The notes below the pieces were generated by a model. That model was not told the origin of the DNA, ran no database searches, and saw only the letters and a list, made by a program, of their open reading frames with translations. From positions 1 to 64,000 of the forward strand of contig JBEVWC010000007.1 of NCBI GenBank assembly GCA_040506775.1: 64,000 bases of DNA, given 5' to 3'. Shown one piece after another: positions 26,005 through 37,687 of the stretch. Both the position numbers and the translations under genes were made by a program. The DNA is from Thiodiazotropha sp040506775 (lineage in GTDB: Bacteria; Pseudomonadota; Gammaproteobacteria; Chromatiales; Chromatiaceae). Each line of letters opens with the position of its first letter. Position 1 is the first letter of the stretch.

Positions 26005-26103
26005 CGCAGATCTACCCGCCATCCCCACACAGTCCGGATGCATGGTTTTTCCGGGCTGCGTGGTGTGCCTTTGCGGAACAGCCGCTTGGCGTTCCTCCAC
26101 TGA

Positions 26104-29100
26104 TCAGACGTCGATCGACTCTGGCACCGTGGCCGGGGGATTCGAGCGCAGGAAACCCTCCATCTCCTCCGCCGGCATGGGTCGGGCGTAGAGAAACCCC
26201 TGGGCTACATAACAGCCCTCATTGAGTAAAAAATCCGCCTGCGCGCGGGTCTCCACACCTTCTGCAATCACCTGAAGCTGAAGACTTCTCCCCAGGGCTA
26301 TGACGGCCCGGGTAATCGCCGCGTCGTTCTGATCCTCGGGAATATCGCGGACGAAGGACTGGTCGATCTTCAGTTTCGAAATCGGCAGGGTTTTCAGATA
26401 CGCCAGGGAGGAGTAGCCGGTGCCGAAATCGTCGATCGCCAGTCTCACACCGATGTCGCGCAGTCGGTTGAGGATCTGTGAGGAGTGCTGGGGATTGCTC
26501 ATGATGGTGGTTTCAGTGATCTCCAACTCCAGCAGGTCGGGTTTGATGCCGGTCTCCTTCAATGTGTCCAACACGGTCTGGTGAAACAGGGCGTTGCCGA
26601 GTTGCCGTCCTGAGAGGTTGCAGTTCACCGAGATTCTTTCGTGAATCAATCCCTGGTCATACCACACCCGGGCCTGTTGGCAGGCGCGGCGCAGGATCCA
26701 TTCTCCCATCGGCTGGATCAGGCTGGTCTCCTCCGCCAGGGGAATGAACCGGGAGGGAGGAACCAGGCCGAGTTCGGGGTGGTTCCAGCGTACCAGGGCC
26801 TCGATGCCCACTGTGGCTCCACTGCGCATGTCGATCTGCGGCTGGTAGTGGAGTACCAGTTCGTCCCGTACCAGGGCGCCACGCAGACTGTTCTCCATCA
26901 TCACCCGCTCGAACGCCAGCGCGGTCATCTCGGCGGTGTAGTAGCTGTAGGCGTTACGTCCCTGATCCTTGGCTTTGTACATGGCTGAGTCGGCATTGCG
27001 GATCAGGGTATTGGCGTCCTTGCCATCCTGAGGATAGATACTGATGCCGATACTCGCACTGAGGAAGAAATTCTGTTCCTGGCTGACGATCGGCTCTTCC
27101 AGGGATTCGAGGAGTTTTTCCGCGATCTTGCTGGCGGTTTCCGGATGCTCCAGCTCATCGAGTATCACGGTGAACTCGTCACCCCCCAGGCGCGCAATGG
27201 TATCCCCTTCCCGGATCTCACCCTTCAACCGGCTGGCGACCTTCATCAGCAGCTTGTCCCCGGTGGGGTGACCGAAACTGTCATTGATCTCCTTGAAGCG
27301 GTCCAGGTCGATGAACATGAGTGCGATGAGGTTGTGGGTGCGCTTCGCCTTGATGATCGCCTGCTCCAGCCGGTCGACGAACAGCAGCCGGTTCGGCAGT
27401 CCGGTCAACGGGTCGTGGTGAGCCATGTGTTCCAGACGGCTCTCGTTCAGCTTGAGTTGTTCCAGGACCCCCAGATAGTCGGTGATGTCCCGCCCGGATT
27501 CGATGATTCCGGTGATATTGCCCTGGTCATCCAGCAGAGGATTGGCCATCACTTCGATGGTCCGCTCCTCGCCCTGCGCGTTGTAGTGGCGATGTACCAC
27601 CTTGGTGGTCTGGCGGGTTTCCAGTACCTGTTGCAACGGGCAGGGATGATCCTCGCCATTGCAGGGTTCCTGGGAATGATGGGACACCTGATAACATTTC
27701 GGCTGTTCCGGTGCGATGGCGAAGTCCGGGGCGCTTTGACGCGCAGATGCATTCATCAGACGTATGGAGTAATCCTTGGAGATCATCAGGATCGGATCGC
27801 TGACCCCATCCACGACCTGCTGCAGCAAGGCATGCTGATGTTCGATCTGCGACTGTGCGGCCTTGATCGCGCTGATGTCCCGGGTGACCGCGAAAATGTA
27901 GGATTCGTCGTCAAATTCCATGAAATTCGCAACGATTTCCATGGGGATCAGATGTCCCTCCCGGTGCCGGTGCAGTGCCTCGAAGCGTTCTGATCCGACC
28001 TGCCTGAGACGCTCGAAGCGGAGCGGCCAGGTCTCCTGGGTGATCTCCGGGTCGATTTCGCTGAGATTCATCTGCAGGAGTTCTTCAAGCGTATATCCGA
28101 GAATTTCACAACCGGCCGAGTTCACGTAACGGAAATTGCCCTGGTCACTGATCAACTGCGCGGCTTCCGATACGTGTTCCAGGGCATACTGGCTGAGTGC
28201 GAGCTGACGTTCCGCGTGTTTGCGTTCAGTGATGTCCTGTATCGTTCCGATGGATTTCAGGGGTGTCCCGTCCTCGTTGAAGCTGGTTTCGCACTGTTCG
28301 ATGACCCACTTGATACGCCCATCGGGAAACTGCAGGCGATGATTGATCTTGTAGGGTTGGCGTGTCTCCAGAGATTCCATGTAGGCCCGGTCGACCGCCT
28401 CACGGTCCTGCGGGTGAACGGTTTTCAGGAAGGCCTCGTAGGAGGCCTCGAACTGGGCATGGTCGATCTCGAAGATACGGTAGATCTCCTCTGACCAGCT
28501 GAGACGGTTTTCAGCGATGTCCAGCACCCAGCTGCCTAATTTGCTGATGCGTTGCGCCTCGGCCAGTTCCCGGGTCTGCTCGCGGACCTTTCCTTCCAGT
28601 TCGGTGTTGAGTGCCCGCAGTTTGTGTTCCGCGTTACGTCGGAGGATGGTTTCTCCGCGCAGATCCCGGTTGAGCGATTTAAGACTGTAATAGCGCCAGA
28701 TCATCAATCCGCTGACGACAAGGGCCAGCAATCCGAGCATGACCCAGAGCAGTCGGGTAACGGTCCAGAATGGTGCGGGTTTGGCATACCACTTTGTGTA
28801 GATCTGCTCGTACTCGGCGGTGTGGATCACCCGATTGACCGCGGATTCCAACTGTTTGAACAGTTCCGGCTGGTTTTTCGCCACACCCATAGCCCGCTTG
28901 ATCTCGATAAGGGAGGGCGGCAGGGCACGGATGCGGTGTGCGACCCCGGCCTCCTGGGCAAAACGCCACACCACCGGTTCGGGGTATGCGAGGGCATCAA
29001 GACGGCCGCTGAGGAGTTCCCAGAAGGCATTGGAGAACTCATCGAATCGGCGGATTTTATAGCCGTTGTTTTCCAATACCCGGGTCGCCACGTTTCCCTC

Positions 29101-29559
29101 GATGACGCCGATCGGGCGATCTCTGAGATCGCCCAGCGTGGTGATCTCCTGACTGTTCGAGCGTACGAACACGGACACCACGAAGGTTTCGATCGGGGAG
29201 GTGAAATCAACGAATTGTTGTCGTGCCGGGGTAATGCCCATGCAGGGAATCACCTGGGCTTTTCCATCCCGAAGCGCCTGATGGACCTCTTTCCAGGTGT
29301 CGTGGATCTGGTACTCCACCCTGAGCCGGGCTTCCCGGGCGATGGCATTCATGACATCGATAGCGAATCCCTGGGGGGTTCCCTGTTCATCCACAGAGTA
29401 TTCCGGCCGGAAGTCCCGCGGCATCGCGGCGACAAGGGTCGAGGCGGTGCCTGAATCGGATGCGGGATCGGCAACCGGTGATCGGGCCGGTAGGCTGAAC
29501 AGCAGGGAAATGATCAGCAGCAGAGCCAGCTTTTTGATGGAGAACGGCGCCATCTTCAA
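26104..29559 (-). CDS. periplasmic-sensor PAS-GGDEF-EAL protein (cyclic-di-GMP signalling)
   Basis: A membrane sensor of 1151 residues. A signal sequence (about 8-28) leads into a periplasmic solute-binding domain of the SBP_bac_3 type (about 40-265). A membrane helix (about 272-292), a coiled coil, three PAS domains (about 340-445, 455-575, 580-700), a GGDEF domain with intact RLGGDEF (about 790) and an EAL domain with intact EALVRW (about 920) plus DDFGTGYSS follow. Both enzymatic motifs are complete, so it could make or break cyclic-di-GMP. The third PAS holds a Cys/His cluster, CYQVSHH (about 619) and CNGEDHPCP (about 631), that may bind a metal or cofactor. The protein is the only gene between ssb and lon. 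Confidence 0.92.
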   Translation of the reverse strand: MKMAPFSIKKLALLLIISLLFSLPARSPVADPASDSGTASTLVAAMPRDFRPEYSVDEQGTPQGFAIDVMNAIAREARLRVEYQIHDTWKEVHQALRDGKAQVIPCMGITPARQQFVDFTSPIETFVVSVFVRSNSQEITTLGDLRDRPIGVIEGNVATRVLENNGYKIRRFDEFSNAFWELLSGRLDALAYPEPVVWRFAQEAGVAHRIRALPPSLIEIKRAMGVAKNQPELFKQLESAVNRVIHTAEYEQIYTKWYAKPAPFWTVTRLLWVMLGLLALVVSGLMIWRYYSLKSLNRDLRGETILRRNAEHKLRALNTELEGKVREQTRELAEAQRISKLGSWVLDIAENRLSWSEEIYRIFEIDHAQFEASYEAFLKTVHPQDREAVDRAYMESLETRQPYKINHRLQFPDGRIKWVIEQCETSFNEDGTPLKSIGTIQDITERKHAERQLALSQYALEHVSEAAQLISDQGNFRYVNSAGCEILGYTLEELLQMNLSEIDPEITQETWPLRFERLRQVGSERFEALHRHREGHLIPMEIVANFMEFDDESYIFAVTRDISAIKAAQSQIEHQHALLQQVVDGVSDPILMISKDYSIRLMNASARQSAPDFAIAPEQPKCYQVSHHSQEPCNGEDHPCPLQQVLETRQTTKVVHRHYNAQGEERTIEVMANPLLDDQGNITGIIESGRDITDYLGVLEQLKLNESRLEHMAHHDPLTGLPNRLLFVDRLEQAIIKAKRTHNLIALMFIDLDRFKEINDSFGHPTGDKLLMKVASRLKGEIREGDTIARLGGDEFTVILDELEHPETASKIAEKLLESLEEPIVSQEQNFFLSASIGISIYPQDGKDANTLIRNADSAMYKAKDQGRNAYSYYTAEMTALAFERVMMENSLRGALVRDELVLHYQPQIDMRSGATVGIEALVRWNHPELGLVPPSRFIPLAEETSLIQPMGEWILRRACQQARVWYDQGLIHERISVNCNLSGRQLGNALFHQTVLDTLKETGIKPDLLELEITETTIMSNPQHSSQILNRLRDIGVRLAIDDFGTGYSSLAYLKTLPISKLKIDQSFVRDIPEDQNDAAITRAVIALGRSLQLQVIAEGVETRAQADFLLNEGCYVAQGFLYARPMPAEEMEGFLRSNPPATVPESIDV

Positions 29560-29877
29560 ACGCCTGAATGTCGGAGTGTCTGTCGCATGGGTTCTTGATT
29601 GGCTGTTTTGTTTCGGTCGTTGTCAGTTTGTTGTCGCCAGGTTCCGTCCGGCTTTGCGCAGTCCGTGGTGCGTACAGGACCGTTATTCAGCCGAAATGCC
29701 TGAATTTTTATCGGCATCGGGCAGTGAAAACTTAGAAAACAGTAGATTGGAGCAGGACACTGCACGAGGGCAGGCTGCAGATCACCCCGGTCGCCAGTCC
29801 GATATCACTGGCGACGGGGTGGGCGGGTTCGGGGATCGGCTGCCCCGGAATTCCGGTTGATCCTGGTGAGTAAGTGT
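29560..29877. other. intergenic region between lon-type gene and sensor gene
   Basis: About 320 bases without a gene, holding the upstream region of the reverse-strand sensor gene and the downstream region of lon. The only clear structure is the hairpin at 29783-29821. No repeat copy or small open frame with a ribosome site stands out. Confidence 0.5.
29783..29821. repeat. long hairpin downstream of lon
   Basis: Inverted arms CACCCCGGTCGCCAGT (29783-29798) and ACTGGCGACGGGGTG (29807-29821) pair over 15 bp with one bulged base around an 8-base loop. There is no T-run on either side, so it is not a classical terminator. It may stabilise a 3' end or stop transcription with help. Confidence 0.55.
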
Positions 29878-32265
<2,388 letters not shown>

Positions 32266-32446
32266 CCGATTTCCTGTGATAGAGACCAAGCCACCGCAGT
32301 GCAGTAGCTGAATTAAAGGAGGTGGGCCAGGCCGGTCTGTTGCCATTGCCGGTGGCTCAGCGAAGTGAGCCAGGGGCGGGATCCCCAAAATCTGTCATAC
32401 AGATATGGGGTCGAAGCGGGCAGATACAACCAGACCCGTCCTGGGT

Positions 32447-33247
32447 TTACTTTAACGCCTCCTGTGAATGCACATAACAACGATTGGCCAGCTGACAAAA
32501 CTGCGCCACCGACAACTGCTCGGGACGGATGCCCGGGTCGAGGCCGGTGGCTTCGATCTGTTCCGCCGGGAGCATGTTCCGCAGACTGTTACGCAGGGTT
32601 TTACGTCGCTGCGAAAAGGCCTGGGCCACCAGGGCGGAGAAGGTGGGCCAGTCGTCAATTTCGTAGGGCAGGGGGTAAATAGGTTGCAGGCGCACGAAGG
32701 CCGAGTCCACCTTGGGGGGCGGATTGAAGGCCCCGGGGCCGATGTGGAACAGGGACTGGACCCGGGCCCGGGCCTGCAGCATCACCGAAAGACGCCCATA
32801 GGTTTTGCTTCCGGGACCGGCGGCCATGCGCTCCACCACCTCCTTCTGCAGCATCAGGTGGAAATCCCGGATCACCTCCGCCGAATCGAACAGGTGGAAC
32901 AATAGCGGGGTGGAGATGTTGTAGGGCAGGTTGCCGACCACCCGCAGGGGATGATCCGCCTGTGCCAGCAGGCGGAAATCGAATTTCAGCGCATCGACGT
33001 TGTGGATCGTAAGTTCCCCCAAGCCCTGGCAACGCTGCGCCAGCGGACCGACCAGATCCCGGTCGATCTCCACCACCTGCATGCGCTTCACCCGGGGCAG
33101 CAGCGCCAGGGTGATGGCGCCCTGGCCCGGGCCGATCTCGACCAGGTTGTCACCCTCGCGGGGATCGATGGCGTTGACGATGCGCTGGATGATGCCGGGG
33201 TCGTGCAGAAAATTCTGACCGAAGCGTTTTCTGGGGCGGTGATTCAA
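32447..33247 (-). CDS. rsmA: 16S rRNA (adenine-1518/1519) dimethyltransferase
   Basis: Dimethylates two adjacent adenines in helix 45 of 16S rRNA using SAM. The protein has 266 residues. The family start RPRKRFGQNFLHD is intact, motif I is EIGPGQGAITL (about 38), and the catalytic motif is NLPYNIS (about 105). The C-terminal helical domain contains FSQRRKTLRNSLRN. In many relatives it is next to pdxA or apaG; here it sits beside lon with 180 bases between. Confidence 0.97.
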   Translation of the reverse strand: MNHRPRKRFGQNFLHDPGIIQRIVNAIDPREGDNLVEIGPGQGAITLALLPRVKRMQVVEIDRDLVGPLAQRCQGLGELTIHNVDALKFDFRLLAQADHPLRVVGNLPYNISTPLLFHLFDSAEVIRDFHLMLQKEVVERMAAGPGSKTYGRLSVMLQARARVQSLFHIGPGAFNPPPKVDSAFVRLQPIYPLPYEIDDWPTFSALVAQAFSQRRKTLRNSLRNMLPAEQIEATGLDPGIRPEQLSVAQFCQLANRCYVHSQEALK

Positions 33248-33538
33248 AGGGTGTCCTGGCTTAGCTCTGGAAAATCAGACGATTATAAATGAGTGGTATG
33301 TGATTGCCCATGAAACCCTTCAGAACCCGGTTGGCGGTCGAGACATTCTCCTGCTGTATCACGGGTTGCAATCATCAAGGTTTTGTTTAATCCTCAGGGA
33401 CCAGCGGGTACCCAGGATGGTTTACTGCGAGACCGGTTACCCTCAGATAACAATATTCAAAAAAAACACACCGGCTCAGGGTCGTTGCAATGCGATTGCT
33501 TAATGACCCGCATATGCCAGTGTCGAGGTACGCTGAAC

Positions 33539-34804
33539 ATGCGAAGCCACCCTCTGAACACGATACTCAGCCTGGTACTGGTTTTTCTGCTGATCCCGTT
33601 CCCATTGAATGCGGCAGACGATGCTGATGCGACGTTCAGCCAGGCGGAACTCGACCAGATCATGGCGCCGGTGGCGCTCTATCCGGACGCGCTGCTTTCC
33701 CAGATCCTCATGGCCTCGACCTATCCCGATCAGGTCGCCGAGGCGGTGAAATGGTCGAAGGCGAATACCGATCAGAAGGGGGATGATGCCGTCACTGCGG
33801 TGCAGGACAAGGCCTGGGATCCGAGCGTCGCCTCGCTGGTCGCGTTTCCCCAGGTGCTGGCGATGATGGGTGACAAGCCCGATTGGGTCAAACAGATGGG
33901 GGATGCCTTTCTCGCGCAACCGGAAGACACCATGGATACTGTGCAGGGCCTGCGCAAGAAGGCCAAGGAGGCGGGCAATCTGGAGAGTTCCGATCAGCAG
34001 AAGGTCGCCGTCGACGAGTCCGCCGACCCGACCGTTATTGTCATCGAATCCTCCGATCCGCAGGTGATTTATGTCCCTTCCTACAACCCGACGGTCATCT
34101 ACGGTACCTGGTGGTGGCCCTCCTATCCCCCCTACTACTGGCCACCGCCGCCCGGTTACGGGTTCACCGCCGGGTTGGTGACCGGTATCGGTTTCGGCAT
34201 CGGCATTTCAATCACCAACTCGATCTGGGGCGGGTTCAACTGGCACCATCACGACGTCAACATCAACGTCAACAGGTACAACAACATCAACGTCAACCGG
34301 AAACTGGATGTCAACGCGAAATCCGTGTCGTGGAAACATAACGCGGTCAACCGCAAAGGCACCCCCTACGCGGACCGCAACAGCCGTGAAAAATACGGTC
34401 AGAAGCTGGACGGCGCCGATAAAAGGCAGGATTTTCGAGGTCGTGACGATCAGCGGGAGCAGGCCCGCGCGGCGATGCAGCGCAAGGGCATAGATCCCGG
34501 GGCGGAACGCAGGCAACTCACGGGTAGCCAGGGACAGCAGGTTCGCGACCGGGTCAGCAGTCTCGACCGGCAACGGGATACGAGTGGCTTCAACACATCC
34601 AACCGCGGCGGTTCAAACCGGACCAGTCAGAGCAGCCACGCGCTCAGCGGACTGGGCAATCGCAACGGCGGCGCCGCTGCTGACCGGCGGGGCAGTCTCA
34701 GCAATCGATCTTCCGGCAGTCGATCCTTTGGCGGCGGTGGACACGGTGGCGGGGGTCTCGGTGGTGGAGGACTGGGCGGTCGCTCCGGTGGATTGAGACG
34801 TTGA
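33539..34804 (+). CDS. DUF3300 family secreted protein
   Basis: An exported protein of 421 residues whose function is not established. A signal peptide (1 to about 26, ending PLNAAD) is followed by the DUF3300 domain. The signature ALYPDALLSQILMASTYPDQVAEAV is within residues 45-70, and VIYVPSYNPTVIYG introduces an aromatic- and proline-rich segment (WWWPSYPPYYWPPPPGYGF). The rest is polar, rich in N, R, Q and G, and ends in a glycine run. The internal ATG at 33539 is favoured by GAGG 10 bases upstream and the clean signal peptide. It is followed after 13 bases by a DUF2950 gene; the two families often travel together. Confidence 0.85.
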   Translation: MRSHPLNTILSLVLVFLLIPFPLNAADDADATFSQAELDQIMAPVALYPDALLSQILMASTYPDQVAEAVKWSKANTDQKGDDAVTAVQDKAWDPSVASLVAFPQVLAMMGDKPDWVKQMGDAFLAQPEDTMDTVQGLRKKAKEAGNLESSDQQKVAVDESADPTVIVIESSDPQVIYVPSYNPTVIYGTWWWPSYPPYYWPPPPGYGFTAGLVTGIGFGIGISITNSIWGGFNWHHHDVNINVNRYNNINVNRKLDVNAKSVSWKHNAVNRKGTPYADRNSREKYGQKLDGADKRQDFRGRDDQREQARAAMQRKGIDPGAERRQLTGSQGQQVRDRVSSLDRQRDTSGFNTSNRGGSNRTSQSSHALSGLGNRNGGAAADRRGSLSNRSSGSRSFGGGGHGGGGLGGGGLGGRSGGLRR

Positions 34805-34817
34805 GGGGGGCATACAG

Positions 34818-35726
34818 ATGAAGCGGAAACTCCTGAAGAAACTGATCCTGCTGACGACCGGATGCCTGTTGATGAGTCAAGCCGCTCACTCGGAGCAGCT
34901 TTATTTTGATACCCCGGAGCAGGCGGCCAACCGGCTGGTCATCGCCCTGGCGCGTGCCGATCAGGCAGAAATGGCGGATATCCTGGGTAGTGAATATCAA
35001 TCGGTGCTCTCGGTGGAGGACATCGATCGGCCCATGGTGGACCGGTTTTTGAACGGTTGGGCGGATTATCATGCACTTGTTTCGAGTGACGATAAAACCC
35101 GGATGCTTGCGGTGGGCTTCAAAGGCTGGACGCTGCCCATTCCGATTGTTCGTGAGGTGGAGGGCTGGCGGTTCGATACGGCAACCGGTCAGTCCATGAT
35201 CAAAGTTCGGCGTATTGGGCGGAATGAACTCTCAGCGATGCAGACGGCGCTGGCCTACCATGATGCACAGATGGAGTACGCCGCCGAGGATCATGATGGC
35301 GACGGAATTCTCGAGTATGCCAAGCGGTTTATCAGCAGCCCCGGCAAACACGATGGTTTGTACTGGGAGACCGCGGAGGGCGAGCCGGAGAGCCCCACTG
35401 GCGCATTGCTCGCGGGCCACGAACCGGGAAAGGACTACCACGGTTACTACTATCGCATCCTGACCGGACAGGGGGAGCATGCACCGGGTGGCGCCATGAG
35501 TTACCTGCAGGGTGACAGCATGGTGAATGGATTCGCTCTGATTGCCTGGCCTGCGGAGTATCGGGACACGGGGGTCATGTCGTTCCTCCTCGGTCGTAAT
35601 GGGGTTCTCTACGAAGCCGACCTGGGCTCAAATGGCGCTGCCTTTGCTTCAGCCGTTCCCTCGTATGACCCGGATGCGCGCTGGTCTCCCGTCGCAGCAG
35701 GATTCTCTCAGGTCGTCGAGGATTAG
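34818..35726 (+). CDS. DUF2950 family secreted protein
   Basis: An exported protein of 302 residues and unknown function. A basic N-terminus and signal peptide (1 to about 25) may include a lipoprotein-like TTGC, but no clean lipobox follows. Family features visible are the early FDTPEQAANRLVIALARADQ, GWRFDTATG, and the late FALIAWPAEYRDTGVMSF motif. GAGGGGGG lies just upstream of the ATG. The pairing with DUF3300 suggests a shared envelope role, which is inference. Confidence 0.85.
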   Translation: MKRKLLKKLILLTTGCLLMSQAAHSEQLYFDTPEQAANRLVIALARADQAEMADILGSEYQSVLSVEDIDRPMVDRFLNGWADYHALVSSDDKTRMLAVGFKGWTLPIPIVREVEGWRFDTATGQSMIKVRRIGRNELSAMQTALAYHDAQMEYAAEDHDGDGILEYAKRFISSPGKHDGLYWETAEGEPESPTGALLAGHEPGKDYHGYYYRILTGQGEHAPGGAMSYLQGDSMVNGFALIAWPAEYRDTGVMSFLLGRNGVLYEADLGSNGAAFASAVPSYDPDARWSPVAAGFSQVVED

Positions 35727-35991
35727 TTTCGCCTGGACCGGCGGGCGGGCATAGAGGTGTCATGGTCACGGGCACAAATCACGGACAAGTTGTGGGTTGA
35801 TAGGTACGGGGCATTTCCCATGAAATGACGCTCCGTATGTGTGGAAATATCCGAGCAGGGCCAGCGAAGACTGCTGGTCAGTGTCTGTGATAAACGAAAT
35901 GTGGAAAACCGCGGGCGCACAAGAACGAAACCATCCCGCGCTGATAAAAAAAACTGAACAACAACAAACTGTAAACCAAAGGAGAATTTCT

Positions 35992-37605
35992 ATGAGGCCC
36001 ATGGATCTCAAAAGTGTAACCAGGCGATTGGCCGCCGGCTTGATGCTGGTGTCCGGCGCCTCGGTGTACGCCGCAGATAAACCCAATATTCTGGTCATCT
36101 GGGGTGACGATATCGGTACCTGGAACATCAGCCATAACAACCGGGGCATGATGGGTTACGAGACCCCCAATATCGACCGCATCGCCGACGAGGGCGTTGC
36201 CTTCACCGACTACTATGCTCAGCAGAGTTGCACAGCGGGTCGTGCGGCCTTCATCAGCGGATCCGTGCCGGTACGTTCCGGGATGACCAAGGTGGGTCTG
36301 CCCGGCGCGGCGGAAGGCTGGCAGAAAACCGACGTGACCATGGCCAGTGTGCTCAAGGATCAGGGTTACGCCACCGGGCAGTTCGGCAAGAACCACCAGG
36401 GGGATCGAAACGAGCATCTGCCCACCGTTCACGGTTTCGATGAATTCTTCGGCAACCTCTATCATCTGAACGCCGAGGAAGAGCCGGAAAACGATGACTA
36501 TCCCCGGGACATGAAGCTGGCCAATGGCAAGACTTTCCTGGAGACCTTCGGGCCTCGCGGCGTCATGCACTGCTTTGCCAGTGACAAGGATGACGCCACG
36601 GAGGATTCGCGCTTCGGCAAGGTGGGCAAACAACGTTGCGAAGACACCGGACCTCTGACCAAGAAGCGTATGGAGACGGTGGATGACGAGACCTCCGACC
36701 GGGCTATCGAGTTCATCAAGGAGCAGCAGAAGGCGGGTAAACCCTGGTTCGTCTGGTGGAATGGCACGCGTATGCACTTCCGCACCCATGTAAAAGACGA
36801 ACTGCGGGGTATCTCCGGTCAAGATGAGTACTCCGACGGCATGGTCGAGCATGACCGCCATGTGGGCAAGCTGCTGAAGGCCCTGGACGACCTGCAGGTC
36901 GCGGACAACACCATCGTGTTCTATTCCACCGACAACGGCCCCCACTACAATACCTGGCCGGATGCGGGCACCACACCGTTCCGCAGCGAGAAGAACTCCA
37001 ACTGGGAAGGCGCCTACCGGGTACCCGCGTTTGTGCGCTGGCCGGGACACTTTCCCAAGGACGTGACCCTCAACGGCATCATTTCCCACGAAGACTGGCT
37101 GCCTACCTTCGCGGCGGCGGCGGGTGCAACCGATGTCAAAGAGAAGCTGTTGAAAGGCACCACAATCAATGGCCGCAAGTACCGCAACCACCTCGATGGC
37201 TACAACATGCTCGACTATCTCAGCGGCAAGACCGATGCGTCACCGCGACATGAGTTCTGGTATGTCAATGATGATGGCCAGGTGGTGGCCGCCCGTTACG
37301 ACGACTGGAAGGTGGTGTTTCTGGAGAACCGGGGCGAGGCCTTCGGTGTCTGGCGTGAACCCTTCGTCGAACTGCGCGCACCCCTGTTGTTCAACCTGAG
37401 ACGGGATCCGTTCGAAAAGGCGCAGCACAACGCCAACACCTACAACGACTGGTTCCTGGATCGTCCCTTCGTGATCGTTCCGATCCAGGGGCTTGCGGCT
37501 CAGTTCCTCATGTCGATGAAGGAGTATCCGCCGAGTCAGTCACCGGGTTCTTTCAACCTGACCAAGATCGAGGAAAGTCTGAAGAGCATGGGCAGCGGCC
37601 GCTGA
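35992..37605 (+). CDS. secreted arylsulfatase
   Basis: A periplasmic type I sulfatase of 537 residues with an N-terminal signal peptide (1-28, cut near VYAAD). Metal-binding aspartates are in VIWGDDIG (39-40). The maturation motif is CTAGR (Cys80, Arg84), in which the cysteine is turned into formylglycine by a maturase encoded elsewhere. Further active-site parts are FGKNHQG (131-137, where many relatives have GKWHLG) and STDNGPH (312-318). AAAGGAG lies 8 bases before the chosen ATG; a longer frame from 35839 has no such site. It precedes a secreted HAD phosphatase. The sulfate ester it cleaves is unknown. Confidence 0.9.
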   Translation: MRPMDLKSVTRRLAAGLMLVSGASVYAADKPNILVIWGDDIGTWNISHNNRGMMGYETPNIDRIADEGVAFTDYYAQQSCTAGRAAFISGSVPVRSGMTKVGLPGAAEGWQKTDVTMASVLKDQGYATGQFGKNHQGDRNEHLPTVHGFDEFFGNLYHLNAEEEPENDDYPRDMKLANGKTFLETFGPRGVMHCFASDKDDATEDSRFGKVGKQRCEDTGPLTKKRMETVDDETSDRAIEFIKEQQKAGKPWFVWWNGTRMHFRTHVKDELRGISGQDEYSDGMVEHDRHVGKLLKALDDLQVADNTIVFYSTDNGPHYNTWPDAGTTPFRSEKNSNWEGAYRVPAFVRWPGHFPKDVTLNGIISHEDWLPTFAAAAGATDVKEKLLKGTTINGRKYRNHLDGYNMLDYLSGKTDASPRHEFWYVNDDGQVVAARYDDWKVVFLENRGEAFGVWREPFVELRAPLLFNLRRDPFEKAQHNANTYNDWFLDRPFVIVPIQGLAAQFLMSMKEYPPSQSPGSFNLTKIEESLKSMGSGR

Positions 37606-37641
37606 TCGCCTGACAGACCGTCATTCCCAACTTTCCAACAA

Positions 37642-37672
37642 CGGAGCCGTTCCAGTCTGCGGAACGGCTCCG
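37642..37672 (+). repeat. perfect hairpin between sulfatase and HAD genes
   Basis: Twelve perfectly paired bases, CGGAGCCGTTCC (37642-37653) and GGAACGGCTCCG (37661-37672), surround a 7-base loop. There is no T-run. The hairpin ends 3 bases before the GGAG ribosome site of the next gene, so it could tune translation or act as an mRNA-stability element. Confidence 0.7.
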
Positions 37673-37687
37673 CTTGGAGTCACAATC

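Noticed and set aside
35839..35991. Longer N-terminus for the arylsulfatase
   Set aside because: AAAGGAG directly before 35992 and a clean signal peptide from that ATG show the shorter start is right.
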